Source of the DNA: an uncultured Lachnospiraceae bacterium
Lineage (GTDB): Bacteria > Bacillota > Clostridia > Lachnospirales > Lachnospiraceae
DNA length: 64,000 nt
Direction of reading: 5' to 3'
Assembly (NCBI GenBank): GCA_949472775.1
Contig: CASWVG010000001.1
Span: 1 to 64,000 of the forward strand
The position numbers and the translations under genes were made by a program. Positions within the stretch are counted from its first letter, which is position 1, and each line of letters begins with the position of its first letter. The notes beneath the pieces are model-generated. The model saw only the letters and a list, made by a program, of their open reading frames with translations. It made no database searches and was not told where the DNA came from. Below are positions 47,254 to 57,593 of this stretch, piece after piece.

Positions 47254-48516
47254 CTATATCGCAATTTTAAATTGTTTTTTTACATAGTATCGCATTGTAT
47301 ATCCATATATTAAATAGGAAGCCGCTGTCGCCACAGCAGCGCCCACCAGTCCCAGCCATATAATTAAAATAATATTTAAAGTAAAGTTGCTGACTACCGT
47401 CAACAGATTGATAAAAGATTCACGCGCCGGGAATCCTGTCTGCGCAAAAATATTTCCAAAAATAATTTTTCTTCCGCTGACTATAATCGAAGCACATATA
47501 ATGACCAGAAACTGTGCCCCGGCCAGATAATCCTTCTGATCCAGAATGCAGCACATAATATAGTATCCGGCAATTAATGCGGCAAATGCCACAGGTGACA
47601 AAATACGAAGCACCCTCTTCAACCCCGCATTCATCATCGCGATACCCTCTTTCAGCTTTCCCCCGACATAGTACTCTGTAATCTTAGGGTTAATACTTCT
47701 TCTGATAACAAAGTACAGCTGGTAGAAGCCTTCCGCGAACAACACCGCAAAAGAATAAATTCCTATCAGATAATCATCACCCACAATAAAGCCAAGACAG
47801 ATAATATCCACCTTTGTGTTTAATTCCGTTACCAGATTTGACAAGAGAATATAAGTGCCAAATCTGACATGTTCCTTCAGATATTTGATGCAGGGAGGTT
47901 TGATAAATAATCCCCTGTGTATCAAATATCCTGACGAGACAACAAACACAAGCAACTCTGCTCCTGTAAAAGAAGCAGGAAGCCATTTATATTCGCAGCT
48001 CAGAATTCCCATCACCAAAACTGTCAGCACAATCACAATATATCTCATCGACTGGAAGATCGCATACGGTTTCATCTCTGATAAACCATTCAGATAGTTC
48101 AATATAATTTTATTTAGAGAAAAGAAAACCAGTCCAGGCATAATTACCTGCATACCCATCAACAGATTGCCATTGTCTGTCACAATCCATGGAAGCAGCA
48201 ATTCAATAATCCCTACGCAAAAAGTGGAGAACAACAGTATTCCCGCTAAAGCGGAGGAAATAATTAACCCCTGCTCCCCACAATTGTCTTTATATTCCGG
48301 TATTAATCTCATAACTGACATATGCACGCCCCACACAGTAATCTGCGAAAACACGCCATACCATGCCTGTGCCCTGCTAAAAACACCCAGTGCCGCTGCA
48401 TCATAAAAATATACAATCAGAAAATTAATCAGGAATCCACTGACAGACAGTATGACTACGCTGCCATAATTCCATAGCACCCCTTCAACAAAACTATTTT
48501 TTAATGTATTTTTCAT
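47254..48516 (-). CDS. Wzx-type oligosaccharide flippase
   Basis: 420 aa, ~12 TM; N-terminal SFVEGVLWNYGSVVILSVSGFLINFLIVYFYDAAALGVFSRAQAWYGVFSQ. Confidence 0.85.
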   Translation of the reverse strand: MKNTLKNSFVEGVLWNYGSVVILSVSGFLINFLIVYFYDAAALGVFSRAQAWYGVFSQITVWGVHMSVMRLIPEYKDNCGEQGLIISSALAGILLFSTFCVGIIELLLPWIVTDNGNLLMGMQVIMPGLVFFSLNKIILNYLNGLSEMKPYAIFQSMRYIVIVLTVLVMGILSCEYKWLPASFTGAELLVFVVSSGYLIHRGLFIKPPCIKYLKEHVRFGTYILLSNLVTELNTKVDIICLGFIVGDDYLIGIYSFAVLFAEGFYQLYFVIRRSINPKITEYYVGGKLKEGIAMMNAGLKRVLRILSPVAFAALIAGYYIMCCILDQKDYLAGAQFLVIICASIIVSGRKIIFGNIFAQTGFPARESFINLLTVVSNFTLNIILIIWLGLVGAAVATAASYLIYGYTMRYYVKKQFKIAI

Positions 48517-50728
48517 CTTTTATCTTTACCCGATGTTCCCTGTCTCCTGCACTGTAAGCAAGCATCCATATCGCTGCAGGCATGATCTGAACCAGCGTTT
48601 TCCGGCCCGAATCATAATATCCGTAATGCAACGGCGCCCCATCCCTGAACAGGCAAATAAAATATATCAGAACAATATAGCCCACAAGCATGGAAACTGT
48701 ATATCTGGCTGCTTTTCTGCCACTTTTTATCACAATCGGACATAGCAGTAAAATAAACGTCCAGAATGCACCTGCATTGATGCGGTTATTCATCCCTTCG
48801 TTATTAGAAAAATGTGATAAGAAAACCGGCAGATTTATTGACGCCACATCCCTCTTAACAAAAATTACTACTACAATTGTAGCCAGACATATCCCGCCTG
48901 CCAGATACAGAAAATAATGGTTCTTCACATAATTCAGCCAGGGCCAGGATCGTCTGAATATCCACGCTGCCACCACGACAAACAGCGCTCCGGCAATAAG
49001 CAGCGCTCCTCTTTCGGGTGTCCAGAACATCGGGTTCCCATCTCTTCCTATCATTATCATCTGAAAAACATTCCAGGTAATGAGAACTCCGGCCACCGCC
49101 GGAATCACCTTATCCAATTTTAAAAATTCATTTTCTATTCCAAGGGAGAGCGCAAGAAAAAACATGATATACACCGCGCCCTCAATTCTTGTCAGCAGAA
49201 TCACTGTTGCGGCAAGCACTACAATCCACTCATACTTTTCTATATTCATCTGCTTTTTCATAATAATAATCACGAAAAACATCAGAAAATATACCGCTGT
49301 CGGACCATGTACCGCCATCAGAACCGTACTAAACATATAATCAAAATTTGAAAACAGAAGCACAATTCCCGCTCCCAATATCGCCGCCGCCATATAGTTA
49401 TCTTTCCTGCCATTGACGTAATACAAACCGGCACACATGATGCCAATACCGGAAATTGCCATCAACGGATAAAATACATATAAGGCATCACACTTGAACA
49501 AATACCCCATCGACATGATCATCGGTTCCAGCATTCCAAAAGGCGCTATATTTTCCAATACATCTCGCAGACCGCCGAAAATTGCCATACGATAGCCATA
49601 GGTACATCTCGTAACTGAATCTGCGTATACATTACATATTTTAAAACAGGCGAAAAAGACGGTTGTCACGACTGCCAGCAACGCAAAGTTGAAACAGGTC
49701 GTCCAGTCCAGCTCCTTAAATTTATTCCATTTCCTGAACAGGCGGATTCCTGCTCCCAAAACAGTACACGTCAACACTGTTATTACATTGTACGGAATAT
49801 TAAATGCCATAAACAGCACACAGGCTATACACCATACTGCCGCCCCCACAGGCAGACTTGAAAGCAGTGCAAGATATGGATAGTCTCTGCCCCAGAGAGG
49901 CAGTACAATTACCGAACCTATCAGCACCAGCAGCAATATGACAAAAGTCTGTTTCGCCTCTCTGTATGACCCTTTCTCCGCATACGCGAGCAAATCTACA
50001 CCCTCTCCGCTTAACGTAACATCATCCGGGTGATTCAAAACAACATCCAGCAGCTCCTCCGAACAAAATATGTCCTTTTCTCCCCACTTTGCCATTCTGA
50101 TATGATCCGTGCGCTCCCAGAATTCATCCAGCACAAAATAGCCGGAGCCATATTCCCTGACCGGGTATGACAATATTACCCCTGCTTCCTTCTCCGTCAC
50201 GGCACATTCCTGTCCAGTTACAACCCGGCGCGCCGGAACAGCCATTCTGTATATATACTGATATTCTTCATTATCTATTTCCGCCCCGGGTACTATCAGA
50301 TTTTTACCGTCAAAATAATACTCCACAAACGCGTTCTGACGTCCCTCTTCCAGCACATTCTGATCCGTTACCGCACCATATATTAATGTGGTATTCGCTC
50401 CCGGTGCCAGTCTTTCCGTAAAGTTTGTATCTCCATTAGACAATACGATAAACGATGCAATAATTGCCGTCCCAAGACAAAGATAGCGACAGCGCATATC
50501 TTTCCCCCACTTCTGAAGCACAACTATTTCAACCACAAATAATCCCATAACAAAAAGGAAATCTGTGTGATCAAATTCACCAAAAACTGCCTGATACACC
50601 GCTCCCATAAGCGCCGGCATACGATTTGATATCACCGCAAAGCCCATGCAGACCAAAGCACTTACCACGATTTTTAGCAAAGCCTTTTTATTCATCGACA
50701 GCTCCTCCCTCACTTCGGACTGATACAT
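48494..50728 (-). CDS. Polytopic membrane protein, candidate GT-C / polymerase
   Basis: 744 aa, many TM helices, between Wzx and a GT-like gene; likely start is MNKKALLKIVV. Confidence 0.7.
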   Translation of the reverse strand: MYQSEVREELSMNKKALLKIVVSALVCMGFAVISNRMPALMGAVYQAVFGEFDHTDFLFVMGLFVVEIVVLQKWGKDMRCRYLCLGTAIIASFIVLSNGDTNFTERLAPGANTTLIYGAVTDQNVLEEGRQNAFVEYYFDGKNLIVPGAEIDNEEYQYIYRMAVPARRVVTGQECAVTEKEAGVILSYPVREYGSGYFVLDEFWERTDHIRMAKWGEKDIFCSEELLDVVLNHPDDVTLSGEGVDLLAYAEKGSYREAKQTFVILLLVLIGSVIVLPLWGRDYPYLALLSSLPVGAAVWCIACVLFMAFNIPYNVITVLTCTVLGAGIRLFRKWNKFKELDWTTCFNFALLAVVTTVFFACFKICNVYADSVTRCTYGYRMAIFGGLRDVLENIAPFGMLEPMIMSMGYLFKCDALYVFYPLMAISGIGIMCAGLYYVNGRKDNYMAAAILGAGIVLLFSNFDYMFSTVLMAVHGPTAVYFLMFFVIIIMKKQMNIEKYEWIVVLAATVILLTRIEGAVYIMFFLALSLGIENEFLKLDKVIPAVAGVLITWNVFQMIMIGRDGNPMFWTPERGALLIAGALFVVVAAWIFRRSWPWLNYVKNHYFLYLAGGICLATIVVVIFVKRDVASINLPVFLSHFSNNEGMNNRINAGAFWTFILLLCPIVIKSGRKAARYTVSMLVGYIVLIYFICLFRDGAPLHYGYYDSGRKTLVQIMPAAIWMLAYSAGDREHRVKIKDEKYIKK

Positions 50729-52254
50729 TGAAACAGCTCATATTCCCCCTGCTTCCACAGCCTTGCCAGCCGGACCGCCCCACATTCGACATTATAGAGT
50801 AGCGCTGTACACTCTGTCAAACTCCAGACACCGGACAGATAATCTCTTCCCATCGTTTTTCCGTTCTCAGCGACAAGCAAATCACTCACTGATTTAAAAT
50901 CCCTGTTTTCATAATCGTACGTTACTCTTTTTTGAGAAATGGAAAGCAGCCTTTCACCAAAACATTCTTTAAATTTATCAAAATACTCCTGATCCTCCGT
51001 CGCCACATAGACATAGTCATAATTGTACTTCTTTTTGTAAGAACGGCATACCTCTATCAGTCTGTCTATTTCTACTACGTTTTCTCTCCACGATTTATTT
51101 GTCTTAACTGCGGCGGCATTCCTAAAGTCTGTCCCACGCGCAACAACACCCAGCACCCGTCTCCCTTTCCGGATTTCTTCCGGTATTTTCTTGTCAATAT
51201 ACTCTCTTGTCTCCCCGTTAATCCGTATAACCTGGCGAAATTCCTCACGATTCCCAAATGCCTTCATATAGGCTCTCTGAAAGGGATTAATATGAAAATC
51301 ACACCATGAAATCTCATTCTCACTTGCAACTATGACATGCCGGCTCTGATACGCATCCTCCACCGATACCGGCGATACCGGCTCAAAAAAGTATTCCCAC
51401 ATATTCTCCCCTTCCGCAGTCAGATACTGGTTAGGGTATTTAGACAAATTCATAACAGGAACATATCCGCTCCTGGTCATCCACATGAAATGTGCAAACG
51501 CGCATTTCGCGATAGAGCCAAGTCCTTCATTGTCGCAGGAATAATCCAATACAACAATATTTTTATCCGCATTTCTGTCCCCGAAACTTCTTTCCTGTTT
51601 TTTCCACAGCAAACTGTATAACACGTTCTGGCTATTAAATACAACGCTGTCTCCATCGGGATGGTTCCTTCTATCTGCTTTCACAACACAGCAGTTTCCA
51701 CGTTTCTTTAAAATTCCCAGTATTTTCCAGCCTATAAATGCACGTATCCTGTCCAGAAAAGCCGCGTTCCCCGTCCCTCTCATCCATTCCTCTGTCAGCT
51801 CCATATGACGGCCGGCATTATATAACCGGTTTACGCATTTCACTTTTCTGCCTTTAAAAAAATATCCTGCTCTCGCATCGCCAAAAATAATTTTTTTGTC
51901 CGGGCGGTGTTCCAGCAGCAACTTTGCAATTGCAACCGAATAATCATCCACATTTAGAAAAAAGAAGCTCTGGTATTGATCTAGCAATGTAAAGTCCAGA
52001 TTCTCCCTGTTTTTACATCTGTCATAATAATCAGAAAGATCCTTTCGTTTAATCCCTGCAATCAGATCCTCCAGATAAGCGACCAAAAACAATTGCTTTC
52101 CCGTTTTATCCACAACGGAAAAGCAGACACCTTCCTTCAGCTTATTTTTCTGCACATATTCCTGTATTCTGGGAAACAGGCTGTCGTCAAATACAAATGA
52201 CTGCAGCTTCCGGATCTCAACATCTTTCCTGGAACCATTGATAATTTTCAGCAT
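50710..52254 (-). CDS. Putative glycosyltransferase with VxRGTDF motif, paralogue of 44765-46360
   Basis: 514 aa; MNLSKYPNQYLTAEGENMWEYFFEPVSPVSVEDAYQSRHVIVASENE, LGVVARGTDFRNAAAVKTNKSWRENVVE. Confidence 0.65.
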   Translation of the reverse strand: MLKIINGSRKDVEIRKLQSFVFDDSLFPRIQEYVQKNKLKEGVCFSVVDKTGKQLFLVAYLEDLIAGIKRKDLSDYYDRCKNRENLDFTLLDQYQSFFFLNVDDYSVAIAKLLLEHRPDKKIIFGDARAGYFFKGRKVKCVNRLYNAGRHMELTEEWMRGTGNAAFLDRIRAFIGWKILGILKKRGNCCVVKADRRNHPDGDSVVFNSQNVLYSLLWKKQERSFGDRNADKNIVVLDYSCDNEGLGSIAKCAFAHFMWMTRSGYVPVMNLSKYPNQYLTAEGENMWEYFFEPVSPVSVEDAYQSRHVIVASENEISWCDFHINPFQRAYMKAFGNREEFRQVIRINGETREYIDKKIPEEIRKGRRVLGVVARGTDFRNAAAVKTNKSWRENVVEIDRLIEVCRSYKKKYNYDYVYVATEDQEYFDKFKECFGERLLSISQKRVTYDYENRDFKSVSDLLVAENGKTMGRDYLSGVWSLTECTALLYNVECGAVRLARLWKQGEYELFQCISPK

Positions 52255-52325
52255 CGTACGCCATGCCTCCCCGTGCTTAAATAAACATGTGTTTCAAATC
52301 CGTATTTATCTGTCAGCACTCTTAA

Positions 52326-52354
52326 ATAATAATCTAAAACATCTTCGGAGTCAA
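52326..52354 (-). promoter_or_regulatory. Internal promoter TTGACT-N17-TATTAT upstream of 52254
   Basis: Reverse complement ttgact ccgaagatgttttagat tattat. Confidence 0.7.
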
Positions 52355-52372
52355 CGTTATACGTTTATACCT

Positions 52373-53635
52373 TCAGCCGGATGGCATGCCTTGCCCGATT
52401 TCGCCCAGAACCCTTACAAACTCCTCCGAATTTACCGCTGCATTGTACTTTTTCTCCCACAATTCCCTTGCTCTCCCGTGCATTTCTTCCTTCTCTTTAT
52501 CTGACATACCATACAGCTGTTTTATCGCGTCGCTGATGTCCTGTGGCTGCGGATTTTGTGACAGCAGTATGCCGTTACCGTCTATCATGCCAGGAATTCC
52601 CCCGACCGCCGTGGCGATAACCGGAATGCCAAACGACATCGCCTCCTGCACAGAAACCGGACAACCCTCCGTAGATGATGTTGTCAGAAAGCAATCGATA
52701 CAATTCTCCACATAAAACTGCATAATCTCTTCTACCGGCACAAACCCGGGCATCTCATAAGAAATATTTTTCCTGTCACCCAGAAGCTCTTCCGCGTATT
52801 TTACCGTCTCCTCATAGTGGCTTCCCGTTCCGAAATGTGTCCACCGGACTTCTATATCTGTTATCCGTGCCAGCCCTTCAATAATAAGCGGCACCCTCTT
52901 TAACGGGATCACGTGGGAACAGCTTACAATGTGAAATGCCGCCCGCCGCCCGTATAGCATCTCTTTTCGCGCATAACCTTTATCCTCGGTTCCGATCGGC
53001 GCTACGATATATTTCTTCCCAACCTCTTCCGCTTTGCCCCAATGCGCCAGATAATATTCCAGTCCCGCATCTGCCACAAAAAAAAGCTGGTCTATCGCTT
53101 CATCCATATATTCCCGGAACGGCTGCCTGTTATGCAGATTCCTTTCATTATATAAGTCATATCCATGTATTCGGGAAATCACTTTTCTGTCCGGATAAGA
53201 TTTCCTATCCATAAGAAACGCCAGACAGCTGGGATTAAACCAGTAAGAATAGATCAGCGCATTGCCATCCGCGATATGATTTTTTTTCACATACTTCCGC
53301 AACTGGTCCGCCATGCCAAAATATGAAACAGAGTCATAAAAGTGTGCGAAAATATCTTTCTTCGCCTTTATAATTCTCCTGGTCTCCTCGCGTCCGCACA
53401 CGGAAAAGAAAAACTTTACAACGGTTTCCAATTTCTCCCGGATCCCGAAAGTCCTCACACAATGGTAAACCGAAATCCGTTGATCCGGTATCATTTTTTG
53501 TTCTATCGAAGAAGACACTGACAGAATGCATACTTCAAAGCGTTCCACCAGCTTTTCCAGCTCGGTACGGATAAAGGGATATTCCCCCACCCCAAACGGA
53601 TACTCGTCCAACAATATGATCAGTTTTTTCTTCAA
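52373..53635 (-). CDS. GT4 family glycosyltransferase
   Basis: 420 aa; VSCSHVIPLKRVPLIIEGLARI, DCFLTTSSTEGCPVSVQEAMSFGIPVIATAVGGIPGMI. Confidence 0.9.
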   Translation of the reverse strand: MKKKLIILLDEYPFGVGEYPFIRTELEKLVERFEVCILSVSSSIEQKMIPDQRISVYHCVRTFGIREKLETVVKFFFSVCGREETRRIIKAKKDIFAHFYDSVSYFGMADQLRKYVKKNHIADGNALIYSYWFNPSCLAFLMDRKSYPDRKVISRIHGYDLYNERNLHNRQPFREYMDEAIDQLFFVADAGLEYYLAHWGKAEEVGKKYIVAPIGTEDKGYARKEMLYGRRAAFHIVSCSHVIPLKRVPLIIEGLARITDIEVRWTHFGTGSHYEETVKYAEELLGDRKNISYEMPGFVPVEEIMQFYVENCIDCFLTTSSTEGCPVSVQEAMSFGIPVIATAVGGIPGMIDGNGILLSQNPQPQDISDAIKQLYGMSDKEKEEMHGRARELWEKKYNAAVNSEEFVRVLGEIGQGMPSG

Positions 53636-53647
53636 GTTCCCTTCTCC

Positions 53648-55312
53648 TTAGAAATATAACTTTGCCGCACCGAGCACCGTAAGCGCCATACTTTTTTCGG
53701 TAACATTTCCCTTCTCAAACATCAAGGAAATATCTTTTCCCAACGCCCCGCTGATTCTACTTCTGTTACCGTCAAAATATTCTCTGTAATACTCCTGTAT
53801 TCCCGGTTTTTCCTGGTACCAGAAATCCAACGGGTTCATATTGTCGCTATTCTGTCTTTTTAAAGCCTTGCAGACCGTCTGCCACAGAAGCTTCTGTGTT
53901 GTCTTTACTTTTCTGAAAAAAATATGGTCTTCACGGGGCTTAACACCTCCCCACTTCTCCCAGCCAAACTGCGTCGCCCCAGGATACTTTTTCGACATCC
54001 ACTTTAAATAAATATGATGCCTGTTTCTATATGCAAAGGGGATTGAAAATACAGTCTCCAGAAAATCCACATCCATAAACGGAGACGCTGTCTCCACATA
54101 GTGCTGCCTGATGATATAAGAAGACTGTGCTCCCAGGATACCTCTTGTATAGATTGCAAACATCTCCTGACAGGAATATTCCTGCGTAATATCGTCCGGC
54201 CAGGTATAGGAAAGGCGCGTGGAATACCTGTGCAGTCCCAGTTTCGGCTTCCCATAATTAAATTCTCTGTCATGATAAAAAGTGGAGAGTACAGCGTCTC
54301 CTATCATCCCTGTATGCTCCATACCAAACTGATCTGTATTGAGCGTTTTAAGGAGTCTGTCTCCCCCTGTAATGCCAGTATAAAGAGCCGCTCCATTATT
54401 TCTTAAGACGATTTCATCTATATCGTACATCCATCCGATATCATCCAATGGCTTAAACACATACTCATGTCCCAGATAATTGGCTATCCTGCCGGAAATT
54501 ATTTCATCCATATATCCATACCGGCAGTATGTCACATTGAGCTGGTCTGTATAACCCATGTCATGTGCCACCCATGACACCATCCGGCTGTCCAGTCCAC
54601 CGCTTAAATCCACCAGATGCCGATATCCATATTCCCTGTCCTTCTCAAATTCCCGTCTGACGGCCTCTCTGAACGCAAAGTCAATCCTCTCCACAGCTTC
54701 CAGTTCAGACATCTGGACCTCACCGTCTGGAATCGCATAATATCTCTCCACCTCTGCGCTGCCGTTCTTGATGCGGACAAGCTGTCCCGGTAACAGGCGG
54801 TGGATCTCCTTTACAAAAGTACTGTCATCCAGCATATATCCGTATGTCAGCATATATCTGGCCGCCATTTCATTAAAATGATATGTCACTCCGTTGGCCT
54901 TCAAAACGGCAGCCATGTAAGGAATACTGCATGACACCATCCATCTCTCTTCATCCGCATAATAGTACAGCGATTTTGTGGAAATCTGATCCGTATACGC
55001 GACAAGACTGGCATCCTGCTCATTATAAATATAGCCGCAAAACCCACCTCTCATTATCCGCAGACACTTACCCACATCTGTCCGCATGGCTTCTGCAAAA
55101 GCATGCTGCCAGTCCTTGCCGGCACTTAAGCAAAAGCACTCCTTATTATGAACATATCCGTCCAAAAAACTGATCTGTCCCTCTTCGTCCAAAAACACCT
55201 GGTCTTTCGGAAATTTATTGAGAAGATGGTTATACTGCTTACACTGACCCATGTCTGTATACTGTCCCAGACATTCTATATCCATATTCCCTGCCGCCAA
55301 AAATCCATGCAT
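53648..55312 (-). CDS. Asparagine-synthase-related protein lacking the N-terminal catalytic Cys
   Basis: 554 aa; starts MHGFLA instead of MCGI; retains HLVDLSGGLDSRMVSWVA (PP-loop) and class-II amidotransferase-like N-domain. Confidence 0.85.
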   Translation of the reverse strand: MHGFLAAGNMDIECLGQYTDMGQCKQYNHLLNKFPKDQVFLDEEGQISFLDGYVHNKECFCLSAGKDWQHAFAEAMRTDVGKCLRIMRGGFCGYIYNEQDASLVAYTDQISTKSLYYYADEERWMVSCSIPYMAAVLKANGVTYHFNEMAARYMLTYGYMLDDSTFVKEIHRLLPGQLVRIKNGSAEVERYYAIPDGEVQMSELEAVERIDFAFREAVRREFEKDREYGYRHLVDLSGGLDSRMVSWVAHDMGYTDQLNVTYCRYGYMDEIISGRIANYLGHEYVFKPLDDIGWMYDIDEIVLRNNGAALYTGITGGDRLLKTLNTDQFGMEHTGMIGDAVLSTFYHDREFNYGKPKLGLHRYSTRLSYTWPDDITQEYSCQEMFAIYTRGILGAQSSYIIRQHYVETASPFMDVDFLETVFSIPFAYRNRHHIYLKWMSKKYPGATQFGWEKWGGVKPREDHIFFRKVKTTQKLLWQTVCKALKRQNSDNMNPLDFWYQEKPGIQEYYREYFDGNRSRISGALGKDISLMFEKGNVTEKSMALTVLGAAKLYF

Positions 55313-55351
55313 AGTTTTACCTTCTTCCAGATTCCCTTATGACTATCTCAG

Positions 55352-56479
55352 TCAGGACAGCAGTATATTACAGACTGTTTCCACTTCTTCCTCGCGCAGG
55401 TACGGGTGTATCGGCAGCGAGAGACATATGCCACAGGTCCGCTCCGCAACCGGGCATTGTGCATCCTCTTTTGATATATCCGCAAAAGCCGCCTGCATAT
55501 GCATTGGTTTTGCATAATAAACAGCACTTGGAACTTCTGCCGCATCCAGTTTTTGTACGACATCTTTCCGCTGCTGCTCATCCACAAACTGCACCGTATA
55601 CTGTGCCCAGCTAGAATAATACCCCTGCAGAATAATCGGCGTTTTCACCTTTCCCTGCAGCAGCTTCGTATAAACTGCTGCCGCCCGGTTTAACGCTTCA
55701 AGCTCCTCGTCAAAAAAGCTGAGCTTCTCAAGCAGCACCGCCGCCTGTATTGTATCCAGTCTGGAATTCATGCCGATCCGGACATTGTCATACTTATCGG
55801 AACCTTTTCCATGCACTTTGTAAGAGCGGACTAACGCCGCCCACTCGTCGTTATCCGTAAAGACCGCACCACCGTCCCCATAGCAGCCCAACGGTTTCAC
55901 CGGGAAAAAGGATGTGGTCGAGATATCCCCGAAACTGCATGCCCTATTTCCGCCAATTCTGCCACCAAATCCCTGCGCGCCATCCTCCAGCAGAAGCATG
56001 TCATATTGCGCGGTAATCTGACGGATCTTCTCGTATTCGGCAGGCTGCCCAAAAAGGTCTACCGCAATGACAACTCTCGGCGTCAGTCTGCCCTCTTTTT
56101 TCACTCTTTCGACTGCTTTCTCCAACGCCTGCGGCGACATATTGAAAGTATCCGCGTCAATGTCGACAAAGACCGGGACTGCGTTAACCCAGGACACTAC
56201 CTCCGCGGTAGAGAAAAAAGTAAAATCCGGAACAAAAACAGCATCACCCGCTCCCACGCCCCACGCCATCAGTGCAAGCTGCAAAGCGTCCGTACCATTC
56301 GCACAGGAAATGCAATGCTTCACACCCACATAATCCGCCAGATTCTTCTCCAGACGGCTGACCGGCTCACCTCCGATAAACCGGCCCGCTTCCATGTTTT
56401 CTCTGACTGCACCGTCTATCGCTTCCCTGTGTTTTATATATTGTGTCTTTAAATCCTTAAATTCCATCCTGTCTGCCAT
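55352..56479 (-). CDS. DegT/DnrJ/EryC1/StrS aminotransferase (WbpE/WlbC-like)
   Basis: 375 aa; MEFKDLKTQYIKHREAIDGAV, VKHCISCANGTDALQLALMAWGVGAGDAVFVPDFTF, TSFFPVKPLGCYGDGGAVFTDND. Confidence 0.9.
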   Translation of the reverse strand: MADRMEFKDLKTQYIKHREAIDGAVRENMEAGRFIGGEPVSRLEKNLADYVGVKHCISCANGTDALQLALMAWGVGAGDAVFVPDFTFFSTAEVVSWVNAVPVFVDIDADTFNMSPQALEKAVERVKKEGRLTPRVVIAVDLFGQPAEYEKIRQITAQYDMLLLEDGAQGFGGRIGGNRACSFGDISTTSFFPVKPLGCYGDGGAVFTDNDEWAALVRSYKVHGKGSDKYDNVRIGMNSRLDTIQAAVLLEKLSFFDEELEALNRAAAVYTKLLQGKVKTPIILQGYYSSWAQYTVQFVDEQQRKDVVQKLDAAEVPSAVYYAKPMHMQAAFADISKEDAQCPVAERTCGICLSLPIHPYLREEEVETVCNILLS

Positions 56480-56498
56480 CCTTTTCTCTGAATATCAA

Positions 56499-57593
56499 TC
56501 AGAACAATTTCCCCTTAAAATCGATCGTCGCACACTGCTGCATCGGAAACCGGATCTGCTGCCCCGTATATGCCGACTGATAAATACCAAGCACCAGTTC
56601 CAGAGCTCTTCTGCCTGCCTCCGCATCCACATAGGGAGATCTGTCATTCCGCACTGCATCAATCACATCCGCGTAGAGAGGCGTATGACCGTACCCATAT
56701 ACATTGGGAGGATTCTCATGAAACTGTGCCTTGATCTGCCCTGGGTCGTCCAGAGCATCGGAAAACCGCCACTCCTCGATCACATTGACCGAACTGCCAC
56801 CCGCCTTCACAGTTCCTTTCTCCCCAAACAGATATAACGTTTCCTCCAGATTCGACGGATACACATTGGTTGTTCCCTCAACAATGCCGTAAGAACCATT
56901 TTTAAATCTGATGAGGGCAATACCCAGATCCTCCGCCTCGATATAGTCATGCTTCAGTCTGTCCGTCATGCCAACGACGCAGTCTATTTCGTCGCCCATC
57001 ATCCAACGCAGAAGATCAATGTTGTGAATGCACTGGTTCATCAATGCACCGCCATCCTGCTCCCACGTCCCGCGCCACTTCGCTCTGGAATAATACTCAT
57101 AATCCCTCGTCCATCTGACATGTGCCGTGCCGTGAAACATCCTGCCAAAACGATTCATTTCCACGGCTTCCCGTATCTTTTGAATTGACTTATTAAAACG
57201 GTTCTGGTGACAGGCGCACACTTTTAAATTCTCCCGCCGCGCTGTCTCAATAATCGCGTCAGCATCCGCAAGTGACAGGGCGATAGGCTTCTCAATAATC
57301 AGATTGGCATGGCCAATCGTCATACAGTCCAGAGCAATCTGCGCATGTTTGCCGCTCTCTGTGGCAATCGCCACCAGCTCCGGTCTCTCCTTCTCCAGCA
57401 TCTGTCTATAATCTGTATAGCATTGGACTGTCTGCGGAAGTCTGAATTTCAACATCTTGTCCTTCATATTGCGCATTTCCAGATCACAGACCGCCACGAT
57501 GTCCAGCCCGTTCTTCTGTGCCGCCACAATATGGTTGGGCGAAATTCTCCCGCATCCTATCAAAGCATATTTCATAGTTTCCTCCATAATCAA
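56499..57593 (-). CDS. Gfo/Idh/MocA family oxidoreductase (WbpB/WlbA-like)
   Basis: 364 aa; MKYALIGCGRISPNHIVAAQKNGLDIVAVCDLE, CHQNRFNKSIQKIREAVE, WRGTWEQDGGALMNQCIHNIDLLRWMMG. Confidence 0.9.
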   Translation of the reverse strand: MIMEETMKYALIGCGRISPNHIVAAQKNGLDIVAVCDLEMRNMKDKMLKFRLPQTVQCYTDYRQMLEKERPELVAIATESGKHAQIALDCMTIGHANLIIEKPIALSLADADAIIETARRENLKVCACHQNRFNKSIQKIREAVEMNRFGRMFHGTAHVRWTRDYEYYSRAKWRGTWEQDGGALMNQCIHNIDLLRWMMGDEIDCVVGMTDRLKHDYIEAEDLGIALIRFKNGSYGIVEGTTNVYPSNLEETLYLFGEKGTVKAGGSSVNVIEEWRFSDALDDPGQIKAQFHENPPNVYGYGHTPLYADVIDAVRNDRSPYVDAEAGRRALELVLGIYQSAYTGQQIRFPMQQCATIDFKGKLF

